This document shows, one piece after another, positions 1 to 8,216 of a stretch of 32,395 bases of DNA. A program made the position numbers and the translations under genes. Below the pieces are notes generated by a model, which was not told where the DNA came from, did no database searches, and worked only from the letters and a program-made list of their open reading frames with translations. The stretch is taken from the NCBI GenBank assembly GCA_030830865.1, contig JAURME010000036.1:1-32395 (forward strand), in the 5' to 3' direction. Every line of letters starts with the position of its first letter. Position 1 is the stretch's first letter. The DNA is from Candidatus Nanopelagicales bacterium. Lineage in GTDB: Bacteria > Actinomycetota > Actinomycetes > S36-B12.

Positions 1-509
1 CGTGCCAGTTCGTACGCCTCGATCGCCCGGTCCGACTCGACCTCTATGTTGCAGGCCGCTTCGACCGACTCCTTGAACCCCTCCGGCACCTGTTCGAGGT
101 TGAAGTCGAGTCGGCCGGTCAGCGGGTCCATGTTCGAGCCCGTCACCAGCGCCCCGAAGTCACGGAAGACGACGCCCGAGAGCAGGTGCAGCCCGGAGTG
201 CGTGCGCATCAGGGCCGTACGCCGGTCGTCCTCGATCGCGCCGGTGACAGTCGTGCCGACCGGCGGCAGCGGGTCGCCGTCCAGGGGCACCAGAGAGAGG
301 TCATCGCCACGACGGACGTCGACGATCCTCGTCTGCACACCACCCCACAGCAGCACGCCATGATCCGGCGGCTGGCCCCCGCCACCGGGGTAGAACGCCG
401 ACCGATCGAGCACGATCCCCTGCTCGGGATCGCTGGACAGGACCGTGGCATCCCACTCCCGCAGCGTCGCGTCGGCGAGGTCGAGGCGATGCGTGCGGGC
501 GCTGCCCAT
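1..509 (-). CDS. AlaX-type alanyl-tRNA editing protein (partial, 3' end off window)
   Basis: The first 169 residues are visible; the gene runs off the left edge. They carry the hallmarks of the AlaX / AlaRS editing domain: FYPGGGGQ at residues 39-46 and a zinc-type HxxxH (H104, H108) in the segment RTHSGLHLLSG. Family members hydrolyse Ser or Gly wrongly attached to tRNA-Ala. Start: the ATG at 509-507 lies 2 bases after the gpmA stop, so it is probably last in that leftward operon. The expected C-terminal Cys/His zinc ligands would lie beyond the window. A full alanyl-tRNA synthetase is excluded because no aminoacylation domain precedes the editing domain. Family is confident; tRNA specificity is not determined. 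Confidence 0.85.
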   Translation of the reverse strand, partial: MGSARTHRLDLADATLREWDATVLSSDPEQGIVLDRSAFYPGGGGQPPDHGVLLWGGVQTRIVDVRRGDDLSLVPLDGDPLPPVGTTVTGAIEDDRRTALMRTHSGLHLLSGVVFRDFGALVTGSNMDPLTGRLDFNLEQVPEGFKESVEAACNIEVESDRAIEAYELA

Positions 510-511
510 GG

Positions 512-1273
512 CTACTTCTTGCCCTGTGAGGCCACCGCTGCGGCGGCCTCGGCCGCGGCAGCGGGATCGAGGTACTCCCCACCGGGGACGATCGGCGTGA
601 GGTCCTCGTCGAGCCGGTAGACCAGCGGGATGCCCGTGGGGATGTTGAGCCCGGCGATGTCCTCGTCGGAGATCTGGTCGAGGTGCTTGACCAGCGCGCG
701 CAGCGAGTTGCCGTGGGCGGCGACCAGGACGGTCTTTCCGGCGCGGAGGTCCTCCGCCACGATGACGTCCTCCCAGTAGGGGATGAGTCGCTTCACGACA
801 TCGGCCAGACACTCGGTGGCCGGGCGGGCCTCGGGAGGCAGTGCGGCGTAGCGCGCGTCGTCCGTCTGGGCCCAGGGATCCTCCGGATCGATCGGTGGCG
901 GCGGGGTGTCGTAGGAGCGGCGCCACAGCATGAACTGCTCCTCGCCGTACTCGTCGAGCGTCTCCTTCTTGTTCTTGCCCTGCAGTGCCCCGTAGTGCCG
1001 CTCGTTCAGTCGCCAGTTGCGTCGCACTGGGATCCACATGCGGTCGGCGGCCTCGAGTGCGATCTGCGAGGTCTTGATGGCTCGCTTGAGCAGGGAGGTG
1101 TGGACCACGTCCGGCAGCAGGCCGGCCTCGGCCAGGAGCTCGCCCCCGCGCTGCGCCTCGCCACGTCCCTTCTCGTTGAGGTCGACATCGACCCAGCCGG
1201 TGAAGAGGTTCTTGGCGTTCCACTCGCTCTCGCCGTGGCGGAGCAGGATCAGGGTGTACGGCGCATCGGTCAT
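512..1273 (-). CDS. gpmA: 2,3-bisphosphoglycerate-dependent phosphoglycerate mutase
   Basis: A 253-residue cytosolic glycolytic enzyme interconverting 3- and 2-phosphoglycerate. The signature [10 protein letters not shown] gives the phospho-acceptor H13. E91 in LNERHYG and the second catalytic H187 in AAHGNSLRA are also present, together with the long lid insert (about 110-150) that marks dPGM rather than short phosphatases. Length fits the family (about 250). The Ala-rich tail after about residue 233 is low complexity. The ATG at 1273 overlaps the upstream LtrA-family stop by four bases (ATGA), so translation is probably coupled. In mycobacteria gpm1 lies next to senX3-regX3 and close to mshA, as here. 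Confidence 0.96.
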   Translation of the reverse strand: MTDAPYTLILLRHGESEWNAKNLFTGWVDVDLNEKGRGEAQRGGELLAEAGLLPDVVHTSLLKRAIKTSQIALEAADRMWIPVRRNWRLNERHYGALQGKNKKETLDEYGEEQFMLWRRSYDTPPPPIDPEDPWAQTDDARYAALPPEARPATECLADVVKRLIPYWEDVIVAEDLRAGKTVLVAAHGNSLRALVKHLDQISDEDIAGLNIPTGIPLVYRLDEDLTPIVPGGEYLDPAAAAEAAAAVASQGKK

Positions 1274-2424
1274 GCGCCCATCCTGCCGGAGTCGACCGCG
1301 TCCTCGCGCACGGTGGTCTCCGTCGTCGTGCGTGACCTGCTCAGTGTGACCTCCACGACGATCATGAGCACCAACGCTGCGATCGCCGCATGGGTGACAG
1401 TGATGTTGTCGTCAACAGGAAGGAAGTGAAGGGCAAGGAAGACGACGCCCGAGCCGCCCAGCACGATCGATGAGCGGTTGCGCCAGCCCGTGGCTGCTGC
1501 GGCCACCCCGGCCAGGCCAAGGTAGGCGATGCCGAGGGAACTCAGGAGGCCGACGTCCTCGGCGTAGGCCTCGAGCTCCTTGATGACGGCGGCGGGCAGC
1601 GGAACGGCATTCGCGGCGAGCGTCACTGACGAAAGGCCGACGCCGATGATGAGCGGCAGGTGAAGCAGCAGCCAGCCCTGCATCCGACGGACCTGAACCG
1701 GTGGACCGGTGGGAAGCACATGGATGAAGTAGGCCCGCCACAGTACGAAGACCGTCGCGGTGGCGAGGACGATGCCGACAAAGGAGAAGGTGCCACCGCG
1801 CTCCTTGCCGATCGCGATCTCGAGGAAGGTGTCGCCCAGAAGGATCAGAACGAACTGGCCGAGGCGCTCGCGGAGGTGCTCGATGCTGACGGTGGCGTTC
1901 GAGGGGAGCAGTCGAGGGAAGATCACCAGGATGCCGACCAGTCCCACGGCCGGTCCGACAGCCATGGCCACGTAGGGAGCGGTGAAGGTGCCGATGCCCA
2001 GGATCACAGCAGCGACCAGGCTCAGGCTGGCGCCCATCGTGGCCGCTCGGCGGGCGTCGGGAGCCTGCATCCCTGCGTAGGCGTACCGCAGGGCGAGGGC
2101 CAGGAATGCCAGGGCCATGCCGCCGTTGAGTGTCTCCTCGGTGCTCCACTCGTGCCACAGGGTCCCGGTGGCGGCGATCATCGCTCCGACGATCCAGGCC
2201 ATCGTGAGCAGTTGGACGGCGATGCCGTGGTCGGGGAAGCGGTTGCTGGCGAGTACCCAGGCCGACCATGCGCCGAACACGTAGACGATGGCGACGAGGT
2301 ACCAGATAACCCAAGCCGAACCCCAGCCGAACTGCAGGCCGGAGAACAGCGACATGGCGAGGACCACGATGACGAGGTCTTGGAGCAGCTCCAGCCAACT
2401 GACCTTGGGCATGTGATAGCGCAC
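1270..2424 (-). CDS. Low-temperature-requirement A (LtrA) family membrane protein
   Basis: A 384-residue polytopic inner-membrane protein. The N-terminal segment [12 protein letters not shown] and the central [19 protein letters not shown] (186-204) match the conserved positions of the LtrA family, named after a Listeria gene needed for growth in the cold. Around ten hydrophobic segments are visible, ending near residue 360 with a polar R/T-rich tail. Biochemical function is unknown in this family. The GTG at 2424 is 5 bases after the ybjN-like stop; the ATG at 2412 is an alternative that removes four residues. It sits where mycobacteria have a different membrane protein gene (Rv0488) between ybjN and gpm. 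Confidence 0.82.
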   Translation of the reverse strand: MRYHMPKVSWLELLQDLVIVVLAMSLFSGLQFGWGSAWVIWYLVAIVYVFGAWSAWVLASNRFPDHGIAVQLLTMAWIVGAMIAATGTLWHEWSTEETLNGGMALAFLALALRYAYAGMQAPDARRAATMGASLSLVAAVILGIGTFTAPYVAMAVGPAVGLVGILVIFPRLLPSNATVSIEHLRERLGQFVLILLGDTFLEIAIGKERGGTFSFVGIVLATATVFVLWRAYFIHVLPTGPPVQVRRMQGWLLLHLPLIIGVGLSSVTLAANAVPLPAAVIKELEAYAEDVGLLSSLGIAYLGLAGVAAAATGWRNRSSIVLGGSGVVFLALHFLPVDDNITVTHAAIAALVLMIVVEVTLSRSRTTTETTVREDAVDSGRMGA

Positions 2425-2429
2425 GCTGA

Positions 2430-2942
2430 TCAGTCCTGGGAGGCGTTCTCGTCGGTCGGATCCATCAGGTGACGGAAGGCCGCGAGGTTGTCAGTCGGCA
2501 GCCCGCGCTGGGTGCGCCACTGCCACTCCCGGCGGATGCTCGTGGCGAAGCCGAGTTCGAGCAGCGAGTTGAACGATCCGTCGGAGTACTCCAGCACCGC
2601 TCCCATGAGCCGGTCGAGTTCCTCGACCGTCACCGCCGCGAGCGGCAGTCGTCCGACCAGGTAGATGTCCCCGAGGTGGTCGATGGCGAAGGAGACACCG
2701 TAGGTGCGTCGGTTGCGCTCGAGCAGCCAGCGGTAGACCGCCTCGTGGTTCTCATCAGGATTTCGCGCCACGAACGCATTGATGGTGGCTGCATGCTCAC
2801 CCAACGTGATCGACGTCGTCGTCATGAGCTTTCGCTCGCCGGGAAGTGTGACGACGAAGGTGGTGGAGTCCGGGGCCTCCCAGTCCAGGCCAGACGAGGC
2901 GAGGAACTCGCGGACGGCTGCGGCTGCCGCCTCGCGGCTCAT
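2430..2942 (-). CDS. YbjN-domain protein
   Basis: A 170-residue soluble protein of the YbjN / bacterial sensory-transduction regulator family, a fold related to type III secretion chaperones. It has the typical run in which the protein is tested against a threshold and then [21 protein letters not shown], followed by an acidic segment [17 protein letters not shown]. The start ATG at 2942 overlaps the mshA stop (ATGA), which is why the longer open frame reaching into mshA is not used. Mycobacteria carry a YbjN gene (Rv0487) immediately after mshA in the same order. The cellular role is unknown; co-transcription with mshA is likely. Confidence 0.85.
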   Translation of the reverse strand: MSREAAAAAVREFLASSGLDWEAPDSTTFVVTLPGERKLMTTTSITLGEHAATINAFVARNPDENHEAVYRWLLERNRRTYGVSFAIDHLGDIYLVGRLPLAAVTVEELDRLMGAVLEYSDGSFNSLLELGFATSIRREWQWRTQRGLPTDNLAAFRHLMDPTDENASQD

Positions 2943-4282
2943 GGCCGCTGGGCGGTGAGGGTCAGCGGTGCGGCATTCGTCATCGCGGCTGCGTAGCTGT
3001 TCAGCAGTCCGGCGGTCGTGGCCGCCCATCCGAAGGACGCGGCGTGCATGTGGGCCCCGTGCGAGAGCTCCTCGCGAAGGCGGGGCTGACGCACGATGGA
3101 GGAGATCGCGGCGGCGAAGTCCCGGGGGTGGTGGGTGTCGACGAGCAGGCCGCTGACGTGATCGGCGACGGCGGTGCGCAGTCCACCGACGGCTGCCGCC
3201 ACGACCGGGGTGCCGCAGGCCTGCGACTCCACGGCCACCAGGCCGAAGGACTCTGAGTGGGACGGCACCACCGTCACGTCCGCGGCGCGGAACCACTCGG
3301 CCAGCGCGCCTCGATCGGACGGTGGCTCGAACCGCACGAGGTCATCGATGCCGAGCTGGCTCGCGAGGTCCATCAGCGATGTAGGACGTTCGAGGCCAGA
3401 CCCTGACGGCCCTCCGCAGATCACGACCTTCAGGCGGTCGCGCAGGGCGGGGTCGGCAGCGACCATCTCGGCAGCGGCCTTCACGAGGACGTCTGGTGCC
3501 TTGAGGGGCTGGATGCGGCCGACGAAGAGCAGGACGACGGCATCATCGGCCACGCCGTGGCGCCTTCGCGCTGCAGACCTGCTCCCCGGGGTGAAGAAAT
3601 CCAGGTCCACGCCGGGATGCACGACGTCGACGCGGTCGCGCTCGGCGCCATACAGGTCGACGAGCTCGTGGGCCTCGTCGTCGGTGTTCGCGATGAGACG
3701 GTCAGCCACTGCAACGACCTGCTCCTCGCCGATGACGCGGAGCGCGGGCTCGGGGGTGTCACCGGCGGAAAGGTCGCGATTCTTGACCTTGGCCATCGTG
3801 TGCATGGAGTGAACGAGCGGGACGTTCCAGCGCTCCGCGGCGAGCCAGCCGACCTGGCCGGAGAGCCAGTAGTGGGAGTGGATGAGATCGAACCATCCCT
3901 CGGGACGGGACGCCTCGGCGCGCAGGACCCCGGCCGTCACCGCGCAGAGCTGGCCGGGCAGGTCCTGCTTGTTCAGGCCCTCGAAGGGGCCGGCCGTGAC
4001 ATGGCGGACGAGGACGCCGGGGGCCATCTGCACGACCGGCGCGAGATCGGACGACGTCGCCCTCGTGAAGATCTCCACCTCGGTACCAGACTCGGCCAGC
4101 CGCTTGGCCGTCTCGACGACATAGACGTTCATTCCGCCTGCATCACCGGTACCGGGCTGGTCCAGGGGTGAGGTGTGGATGGAGAGGACCGCCACTCGCC
4201 GGGGCCGGCGCACGCGTCGCGAGGACAGCAGGGACGGAGAGGTCACCGGGGTAGTCTTCCGCACTCCAGCGGACGCGGCCAC
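2939..4282 (-). CDS. mshA: D-inositol-3-phosphate glycosyltransferase (mycothiol biosynthesis)
   Basis: A GT4 glycosyltransferase of 447 residues that joins UDP-GlcNAc to 1L-myo-inositol-1-phosphate, the first step of mycothiol synthesis, in the cytosol. Diagnostic segments: [20 protein letters not shown] (35-54), the sugar-acceptor loop HSHYWLSG (135-142), [12 protein letters not shown] (222-233), [13 protein letters not shown] (254-266) and the donor-binding E-x7-E in ESFGLVAVE (344-352). Length is usual for MshA. The GTG at 4282 is the longest start; another GTG at 4246 preceded by GGAAG would remove 12 residues and is plausible because the N terminus is basic and unconserved. phoU lies 31 bases upstream, ybjN overlaps downstream. 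Mycothiol is specific to Actinomycetota, which supports the taxonomic call. Confidence 0.95.
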   Translation of the reverse strand: MAASAGVRKTTPVTSPSLLSSRRVRRPRRVAVLSIHTSPLDQPGTGDAGGMNVYVVETAKRLAESGTEVEIFTRATSSDLAPVVQMAPGVLVRHVTAGPFEGLNKQDLPGQLCAVTAGVLRAEASRPEGWFDLIHSHYWLSGQVGWLAAERWNVPLVHSMHTMAKVKNRDLSAGDTPEPALRVIGEEQVVAVADRLIANTDDEAHELVDLYGAERDRVDVVHPGVDLDFFTPGSRSAARRRHGVADDAVVLLFVGRIQPLKAPDVLVKAAAEMVAADPALRDRLKVVICGGPSGSGLERPTSLMDLASQLGIDDLVRFEPPSDRGALAEWFRAADVTVVPSHSESFGLVAVESQACGTPVVAAAVGGLRTAVADHVSGLLVDTHHPRDFAAAISSIVRQPRLREELSHGAHMHAASFGWAATTAGLLNSYAAAMTNAAPLTLTAQRP

Positions 4283-4313
4283 CGAATGGCCGGAAGTCGG
4301 AGATTCTCCGGGT

Positions 4314-4970
4314 TCAGAGGGAGACGCCGACGTACGGCTCTCCAGTCACGATGGTGATGACGCGCCGGGTGACGGAGACCGCATGATCGGCGTAGCGCTC
4401 GTAGTACCGCGAGAGGAGGGTCACGTCGATGGCGGCCTCGACACCGTGCGGCCAGGCGGGGGACAGCACGATGGTGAACAGTTCGCGATGCAGACGGTCG
4501 ACCTCGGCGTCGTGTCGCCCGATGTCGGCGGCGAGTGCGACGTTCCGGGACGCGATGACCGAGCCGGTCTTGGACACGATGGCCTCCGCGAGGCCGCCCA
4601 TCTCGGCGAAGGTCCCGCGAAGCTCCTGCGGAATCGACAGTCGCGGGTAGCGCAGCCGGGCCTGCTTGGCGACGTGCTCGGCGAGGTCGCCCATGCGTTC
4701 AAGGGACGCGGCGATGCGCAGGGCCCCGATCAGCTCCGGTAGTTCGCCGCGGCTAGGCGAGTTCAAGGCGATCACGTCGAGGCACTGGTCCTCGACGTCA
4801 CTGAACAGCAGGTCCACCTGGGCGTCGGCGGCGATGACCGACTCGGCCATCGCCAGATCGGCGTCGAGCAGCGCTTGGGTGGCCCGGTTCATGGCGGACC
4901 CCACCAGCTGCGTCATGCGCACGAGATCGTCCTTGACGTCCCCGATGTGCTGATTGAGTTCGGCGTTCAT
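4314..4970 (-). CDS. phoU: Phosphate signalling regulator PhoU
   Basis: A 218-residue all-helical protein made of two three-helix PhoU repeats. Repeat signatures are [18 protein letters not shown] in the first half and [18 protein letters not shown] in the second, with the E/D-rich metal-cluster positions. PhoU proteins link the Pst phosphate transporter to a sensor kinase and keep the Pho response off when phosphate is plentiful. The ATG at 4970 was chosen because the protein aligns from [11 protein letters not shown] and GGGGA lies four bases before it; an in-frame extension to 5021 is not family-like. It is divergent from senX3-regX3, and no pstSCAB genes are in the window. A -10 (TACCGT, complement of 4999-5004) and PHO-like heptamers lie upstream. 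Confidence 0.94.
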   Translation of the reverse strand: MNAELNQHIGDVKDDLVRMTQLVGSAMNRATQALLDADLAMAESVIAADAQVDLLFSDVEDQCLDVIALNSPSRGELPELIGALRIAASLERMGDLAEHVAKQARLRYPRLSIPQELRGTFAEMGGLAEAIVSKTGSVIASRNVALAADIGRHDAEVDRLHRELFTIVLSPAWPHGVEAAIDVTLLSRYYERYADHAVSVTRRVITIVTGEPYVGVSL

Positions 4971-4998
4971 GGATCCCCTGTGTCGTGGTGTCGGCGCA

Positions 4999-5004
4999 AC
5001 GGTA
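4999..5004 (-). promoter_or_regulatory. Candidate -10 element of phoU
   Basis: On the minus strand these bases read TACCGT, fitting the actinobacterial TANNNT -10 consensus. This would start transcription near 4992 and give a leader of about 22 bases that contains the AGGGGA ribosome site. No convincing -35 hexamer is seen, as is common in this phylum. Confidence 0.35.
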
Positions 5005-5034
5005 CGCCTCCTAGGCAACAACTCGTCGGCACAG

Positions 5035-5063
5035 GGTGAACGCCACGCGGCATTCCGGTGAAT
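5035..5063 (-). promoter_or_regulatory. PHO-box-like repeat pair between phoU and senX3
   Basis: On the minus strand the spacer reads ATTCACC (5063-5057) and GTTCACC (5041-5035). Their starts are exactly 22 bases apart, that is two 11-base units, with a degenerate unit between them. GTTCACC in 11-base register is the known PhoP/RegX3-type PHO-box unit of actinobacteria. The site would sit about 43-71 bases upstream of the proposed phoU transcription start. Binding by the adjacent RegX3 is inferred. Confidence 0.5.
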
Positions 5064-5143
5064 AGGGGGTGTCGCGGGCCGAATCCTTCGTGAATCCTGA
5101 CGTGGGCAGGGCCGGTTGGCCTGGGAGGCACCGGATTCGCTCT

Positions 5144-5158
5144 TATCCTTGGGGGGTG
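5144..5158 (+). promoter_or_regulatory. -10 element placing a leaderless start on senX3
   Basis: TATCCT at 5144-5149 fits TANNNT. A transcript starting seven bases after its last T would begin exactly at the GTG (5156-5158) of senX3. The bases between are a G run with no proper Shine-Dalgarno spacing, and the GGGAGG at 5122-5127 is too far upstream. This decides the GTG as start. Confidence 0.55.
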
Positions 5159-6289
5159 ACTGTTGAGAACGCTGCCGGGGACGGCATCAGTGCTGTCGCT
5201 GCGCGCGGTGACATGCCGGATGTGTCCTCTGAGGTCATCCGCGTCCTGAGTGTCCTTCCCTCCGCCTCCCTCGTCGTGGCGCCTGACGGAACGGTCTTGC
5301 GGGCGAATGCCCGTGCCACGGGTCTGGGTCTGGTCAACCGCGACGTGGTCACCGTCCCCGACATCCGTCACCTCATCGACCGCGCGGCGAACGACGGCCA
5401 TGCACGCGAGGTCGAGATGAGGGTTCGGCGCCCACCGCTCGGGCGCGAGCTCCTCGAGTTGCGCGTTCGCGTGGCCGCCCTCGGCACCGGGGCGATCCTC
5501 GTGCTCATCGACGATCTCGCCGAGGAGCGTCGCGTGGACGTCATCCGCCGTGACTTCGTCGCCAATGTCAGCCATGAACTCAAGACCCCGGTGGGCGCGA
5601 TCGCGCTGCTCGCCGAGGCGGTCTTGGCGGCGGCTGACGATGAGGAGCAGGTGCGTCACTTCGCCGAGCGCATGCAGATCGAGGCGACACGGCTGACCAC
5701 GCTCGTGCAGGACGTCATCGACCTCTCTCGCCTCCAGGGCGACGACCCCATGACGCGGGCAGCGGTCGTGAGCGTCGACGACCTCGTGGGGCGTGCCGTC
5801 GACGAGGTGCGCACGCTGGCCTCACGCCAGCAGATCGAGCTCGAGGTGGGGGAGCCCACGGGAAGTCTCGTCTATGGCGACGAGCGGCAACTCCTGGCGG
5901 CGCTGCGCAACCTGCTTGCCAACGCCATCGCCTACTCGCCGGATCACACCAGGGTGGCTGTGGGCACCCGGGTCGCAGACATGGTCATCGAGATCGCGGT
6001 CAAGGACCAGGGGATCGGCATCGCCGGCAACGACCTCGATCGGGTGTTCGAGCGGTTCTACCGCGTGGACCCCGCCCGATCCCGCGTCACCGGAGGCACC
6101 GGTCTGGGCCTGGCCATCGTCAAGCATGTGAGCCAGAACCACGGCGGCGAATGCACGGTGTGGTCCGAGGTGGGCGTCGGCTCGACCTTCACCCTGCGCC
6201 TTCCCCGATATGAAGCGTCGTGCCCCTTGACGGAGCGCGACATCGACCTCGACATCATCAGCACACAGGCGGAAGAGGTGCAGTCGTGA
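5156..6289 (+). CDS. senX3: SenX3-like sensor histidine kinase, apparently soluble
   Basis: A 377-residue histidine kinase paired with the response regulator that follows with a four-base overlap (GTGA). It has a PAS-like input region (about 25-120), HisKA dimerisation helix with H140 in FVANVSHELKTPVGA, N box RNLLANAIAY (251-260), G1 DQGIGIA (284-290), F box FERFYRVD and G2 GGTGLGLAI (313-321). HisKA and catalytic domains match the SenX3/PhoR class that senses phosphate status together with PhoU/Pst. Oddity: no hydrophobic membrane segment occurs before the PAS-like region, and the in-frame stretch upstream to 5069 is polar, whereas mycobacterial SenX3 has N-terminal membrane helices. The GTG start rests on the leaderless promoter. 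Ortholog status comes from context and sequence. Confidence 0.88.
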   Translation: MTVENAAGDGISAVAARGDMPDVSSEVIRVLSVLPSASLVVAPDGTVLRANARATGLGLVNRDVVTVPDIRHLIDRAANDGHAREVEMRVRRPPLGRELLELRVRVAALGTGAILVLIDDLAEERRVDVIRRDFVANVSHELKTPVGAIALLAEAVLAAADDEEQVRHFAERMQIEATRLTTLVQDVIDLSRLQGDDPMTRAAVVSVDDLVGRAVDEVRTLASRQQIELEVGEPTGSLVYGDERQLLAALRNLLANAIAYSPDHTRVAVGTRVADMVIEIAVKDQGIGIAGNDLDRVFERFYRVDPARSRVTGGTGLGLAIVKHVSQNHGGECTVWSEVGVGSTFTLRLPRYEASCPLTERDIDLDIISTQAEEVQS

Positions 6290-6966
6290 CGCGGATCATG
6301 GTCGTGGAGGACGAGGAGTCCTTCTCCGAGGCCCTTTCCTTCATGCTCAGGCGTGAGGGTTACGAGGTCGAGGTGGCCGACGATGGCAACAAGGCGCTGG
6401 ATGCCTTCGAGCAGCGTGGTGCCGACCTGATCCTGCTGGACCTCATGCTCCCGGGGACGTCCGGTCTCGAGGTCTGCCGCACGATCCGGACCAAGTCTCA
6501 GGTGCCGATCATCATGCTGACGGCCAAGGACGGTGAGATCGACAAGGTGGTCGGCCTCGAGATGGGAGCTGACGACTACGTGACCAAGCCGTTCTCGTCG
6601 CGTGAGCTCCTGGCGCGGGTGCGCTCGGTCCTGCGCCGCCACGGCGAGGCGGAGGAGCTGCTCCCGACGACGGTCGAGGCCGGTCCGGTCCGGATGGACA
6701 TCGACCGACACGTGGTCACGGTGCGGGGTGAGGCGGTCTCGATGCCACTGAAGGAGTTCGACCTCCTCGAGATTCTCGTCCGCAACTCCGGCCGTGTGCT
6801 CACCCGGGCCCAGCTGATCGACCGGGTCTGGGGCGCGGACTACGTCGGCGACACGAAGACCCTCGATGTGCACGTCAAGCGCCTCCGGGCGAAGGTCGAG
6901 GAGGATCCCGGCAAGCCATTGCATCTGGTGACGGTGCGCGGTCTGGGCTACAAGTTCGAGCCGTAG
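6286..6966 (+). CDS. regX3: OmpR/PhoB-family response regulator RegX3
   Basis: A 226-residue DNA-binding response regulator. The receiver domain (1-120) has the acidic pair E8/D9, phospho-acceptor D52 in LILLDLMLPG, the conserved Thr in MLTAKDGE and Lys in YVTKPFSSREL. The winged-helix domain (about 130-226) holds LKEFDLLEILVRNSGRVLTR and ends TVRGLGYKFEP. D52 is the phosphorylation position of mycobacterial RegX3. GTG at 6286 overlaps the senX3 stop, so the kinase and regulator are co-translated. It probably controls phoU and pst-type genes through GTTCACC repeats like those at 5035-5063. It could equally be called phoP in Streptomyces naming. Confidence 0.94.
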   Translation: MTRIMVVEDEESFSEALSFMLRREGYEVEVADDGNKALDAFEQRGADLILLDLMLPGTSGLEVCRTIRTKSQVPIIMLTAKDGEIDKVVGLEMGADDYVTKPFSSRELLARVRSVLRRHGEAEELLPTTVEAGPVRMDIDRHVVTVRGEAVSMPLKEFDLLEILVRNSGRVLTRAQLIDRVWGADYVGDTKTLDVHVKRLRAKVEEDPGKPLHLVTVRGLGYKFEP

Positions 6967-6999
6967 AGCGTTTGGGGTGCTCGAATCGCGAAGGCCCGG

Positions 7000-7016
7000 T
7001 AGTTTCTTCAGCCATG
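7000..7016 (+). promoter_or_regulatory. -10 element with near-leaderless start of the DUF4232-like gene
   Basis: TAGTTT at 7000-7005 lies eight bases before the ATG at 7014, giving a predicted leader of about 2 bases. No Shine-Dalgarno sequence is seen. Confidence 0.45.
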
Positions 7017-7535
7017 CGTGCTGCCTACGTCACCGCCCTGGCCCTGACGGGCATCGTTGGCGCTTCCTTCGTCTGGGCCACGCCGGTGCAGGCGGCCGTC
7101 GCCCCCTGCACCGGTGACCGGATGACCGCCCGGGTCACCGACACCGATGCCGGCATGAGCGAGCAGATCGCCTACGTCACCGTGCGCAACCGAGCCAGGA
7201 AGCGCTGCTACGTCTCGGGCTACCCCTACCTGGCCCGCGTGGTCGCGAAGGACGGCAGCAAGGTGTTCACGCAGGTGCGGGGCGGCACTGCGCTTGCACA
7301 GAATCCCTCACGCAAGCGGATCATCCTCAAGCGCGGCCAGAGGGCGCACTTCGTGATCGGGACCTCAACGGCATACGACACCAAGCCGATCACCCTTCGT
7401 CGGATCCGGTTCGCGCCGGCGCCGGGCGTCACGCCGATCAGCGTCGATGTCCGGCTTGACGTCGATCGCGCCGACGGTCAGCCCTACCGGCTCACGACCA
7501 CGGCCTACGCCCCCGGAGCCGGCAAGGTCCCCTGA
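7014..7535 (+). CDS. Secreted DUF4232-like protein
   Basis: A 173-residue exported protein. Residues 1 to about 28 form a signal peptide (hydrophobic ALALTGIVGASFVWA then TPVQAAVA). The mature part begins near APCTGDRMTARVTDTD and has the beta-sandwich pattern of DUF4232: a Cys near the start, YVTVRNRARKRCYVSGYP, and a late QRAHFVIGTS strand. The two Cys in the mature part may form a disulfide. Function of the family is unknown; members are secreted or lipid-anchored in actinobacteria. ATG 7014 is chosen over the in-frame upstream start at 6972 because it gives a proper signal peptide and fits the promoter. It stands alone, after regX3 and converging on the lipoprotein gene. Confidence 0.72.
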   Translation: MRAAYVTALALTGIVGASFVWATPVQAAVAPCTGDRMTARVTDTDAGMSEQIAYVTVRNRARKRCYVSGYPYLARVVAKDGSKVFTQVRGGTALAQNPSRKRIILKRGQRAHFVIGTSTAYDTKPITLRRIRFAPAPGVTPISVDVRLDVDRADGQPYRLTTTAYAPGAGKVP

Positions 7536-7539
7536 GAGG

Positions 7540-7563
7540 TCCCGACGCCTGGCATGGTCGGGA
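7540..7563. terminator. Possible bidirectional stem-loop between convergent genes
   Basis: TCCCGAC (7540-7546) and GTCGGGA (7557-7563) can form a 7-bp GC-rich stem with a 10-base loop in the 32-base gap between two convergent genes. No T tract follows on either strand, so it is at best an atypical terminator. Confidence 0.3.
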
Positions 7564-7567
7564 GGGA

Positions 7568-8083
7568 CTACGGGCGGGCCGTGATGCCCTCGTAGTAGCC
7601 GGTGGCGGGAACAGTCAGGACGCTCATCTTGGCGAGGCCGGCGTTCGCGAAGCCGAGCTCCAGCGGCACGTACGTCGACACCTCGGCGTCGAAGCCCTCG
7701 AGGACGCTGATGTAGAGGTCGCTTTCGTAGGCGAATCCGATGGATGCCCCCGGCGCGATGTCGATACCGGACGCGACATCCATGGCGTCGTCTGCTGCCA
7801 GGAACTGGGCCTGCTTGCCGTCGATGGTCGCGTAGGTGAGCCGGTCGGCTTCAAGACCCACGTTGATCAGCCGGACGAGGAGGGTGGCGGCGCCGGGCTC
7901 CTCAGCGTTGCGCACCACGGTGGCGTTCTCGATGCGGATGTCCCCCTGCTTGGCCTGGACCCCGTTGCCGGAGTTCATGGAGGCCTGGACCGTCGTCGTG
8001 GCGGCCTGTCCGTTGAAGCAGGCGCTCAGCGAGAGCACGGCGACGGGCAGCAGGAGGGTGGCGGCGAGATGGGAGCGCTTCAC
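7568..8083 (-). CDS. LpqE-like lipoprotein, divergent from carD
   Basis: A 171-residue lipoprotein. The signal peptide [22 protein letters not shown] ends in a clear lipobox LSAC with lipidated C22. The mature domain contains [26 protein letters not shown], a beta-rich segment similar to the PCu(A)C-type copper-chaperone fold, but no obvious Met/His copper-binding set is seen. In mycobacteria lpqE sits divergently beside carD exactly as here, which is the basis for the name; the function of LpqE is not established. The GTG at 8083 is chosen because it gives the signal peptide and a TAGTCT -10 lies directly upstream. The longer frame to 8239 runs across the carD promoter and is rejected. Confidence 0.78.
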   Translation of the reverse strand: MKRSHLAATLLLPVAVLSLSACFNGQAATTTVQASMNSGNGVQAKQGDIRIENATVVRNAEEPGAATLLVRLINVGLEADRLTYATIDGKQAQFLAADDAMDVASGIDIAPGASIGFAYESDLYISVLEGFDAEVSTYVPLELGFANAGLAKMSVLTVPATGYYEGITARP

Positions 8084-8090
8084 GCGGCAC

Positions 8091-8096
8091 AGACTA
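8091..8096 (-). promoter_or_regulatory. -10 element of the lpqE-like gene (leaderless)
   Basis: The minus strand reads TAGTCT here, seven bases before the GTG start at 8083, so the transcript would have a leader of about one base. No ribosome-binding sequence lies in between. Confidence 0.5.
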
Positions 8097-8181
8097 GCGA
8101 AGGCCCCACGTGCGTCGCCCTCGGGCGGTGGGCCTCGCGGACGGGTCCATCGGCGCCCGTCGGCGGACAGAACCCGCGTGG

Positions 8182-8206
8182 TAACCTTGGAGTCCTTTGA
8201 AAGGGG
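8182..8206 (+). promoter_or_regulatory. carD -10 element and ribosome-binding site
   Basis: TAACCT at 8182-8187 fits TANNNT and predicts a start near 8194. AAAGGGG at 8200-8206 then forms a good Shine-Dalgarno site 10 bases before the carD ATG at 8217. Unlike many genes in the window, carD therefore appears to have a short leader. Confidence 0.5.
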
Positions 8207-8216
8207 TTCCTCACTT

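Noticed and set aside
2943-3296. 5' extension of the YbjN-like frame into mshA
   Set aside because: The extension is Arg/Pro/Gly-rich, overlaps the conserved C-terminal domain of mshA, and the ATG at 2942 gives a normal ATGA coupling.
4967-5659. Minus-strand open frame of 230 codons opposite senX3 and the phoU promoter
   Set aside because: It would overlap both the phoU promoter region and the senX3 PAS/HisKA coding region; composition is shadow-like and no domain is recognisable.
6058-6924. Long minus-strand open frame (288 codons) opposite senX3/regX3
   Set aside because: It is antisense to two genes with complete catalytic motifs, has an R/H/D/V-rich composition typical of GC-rich shadow frames and shows no recognisable domain.
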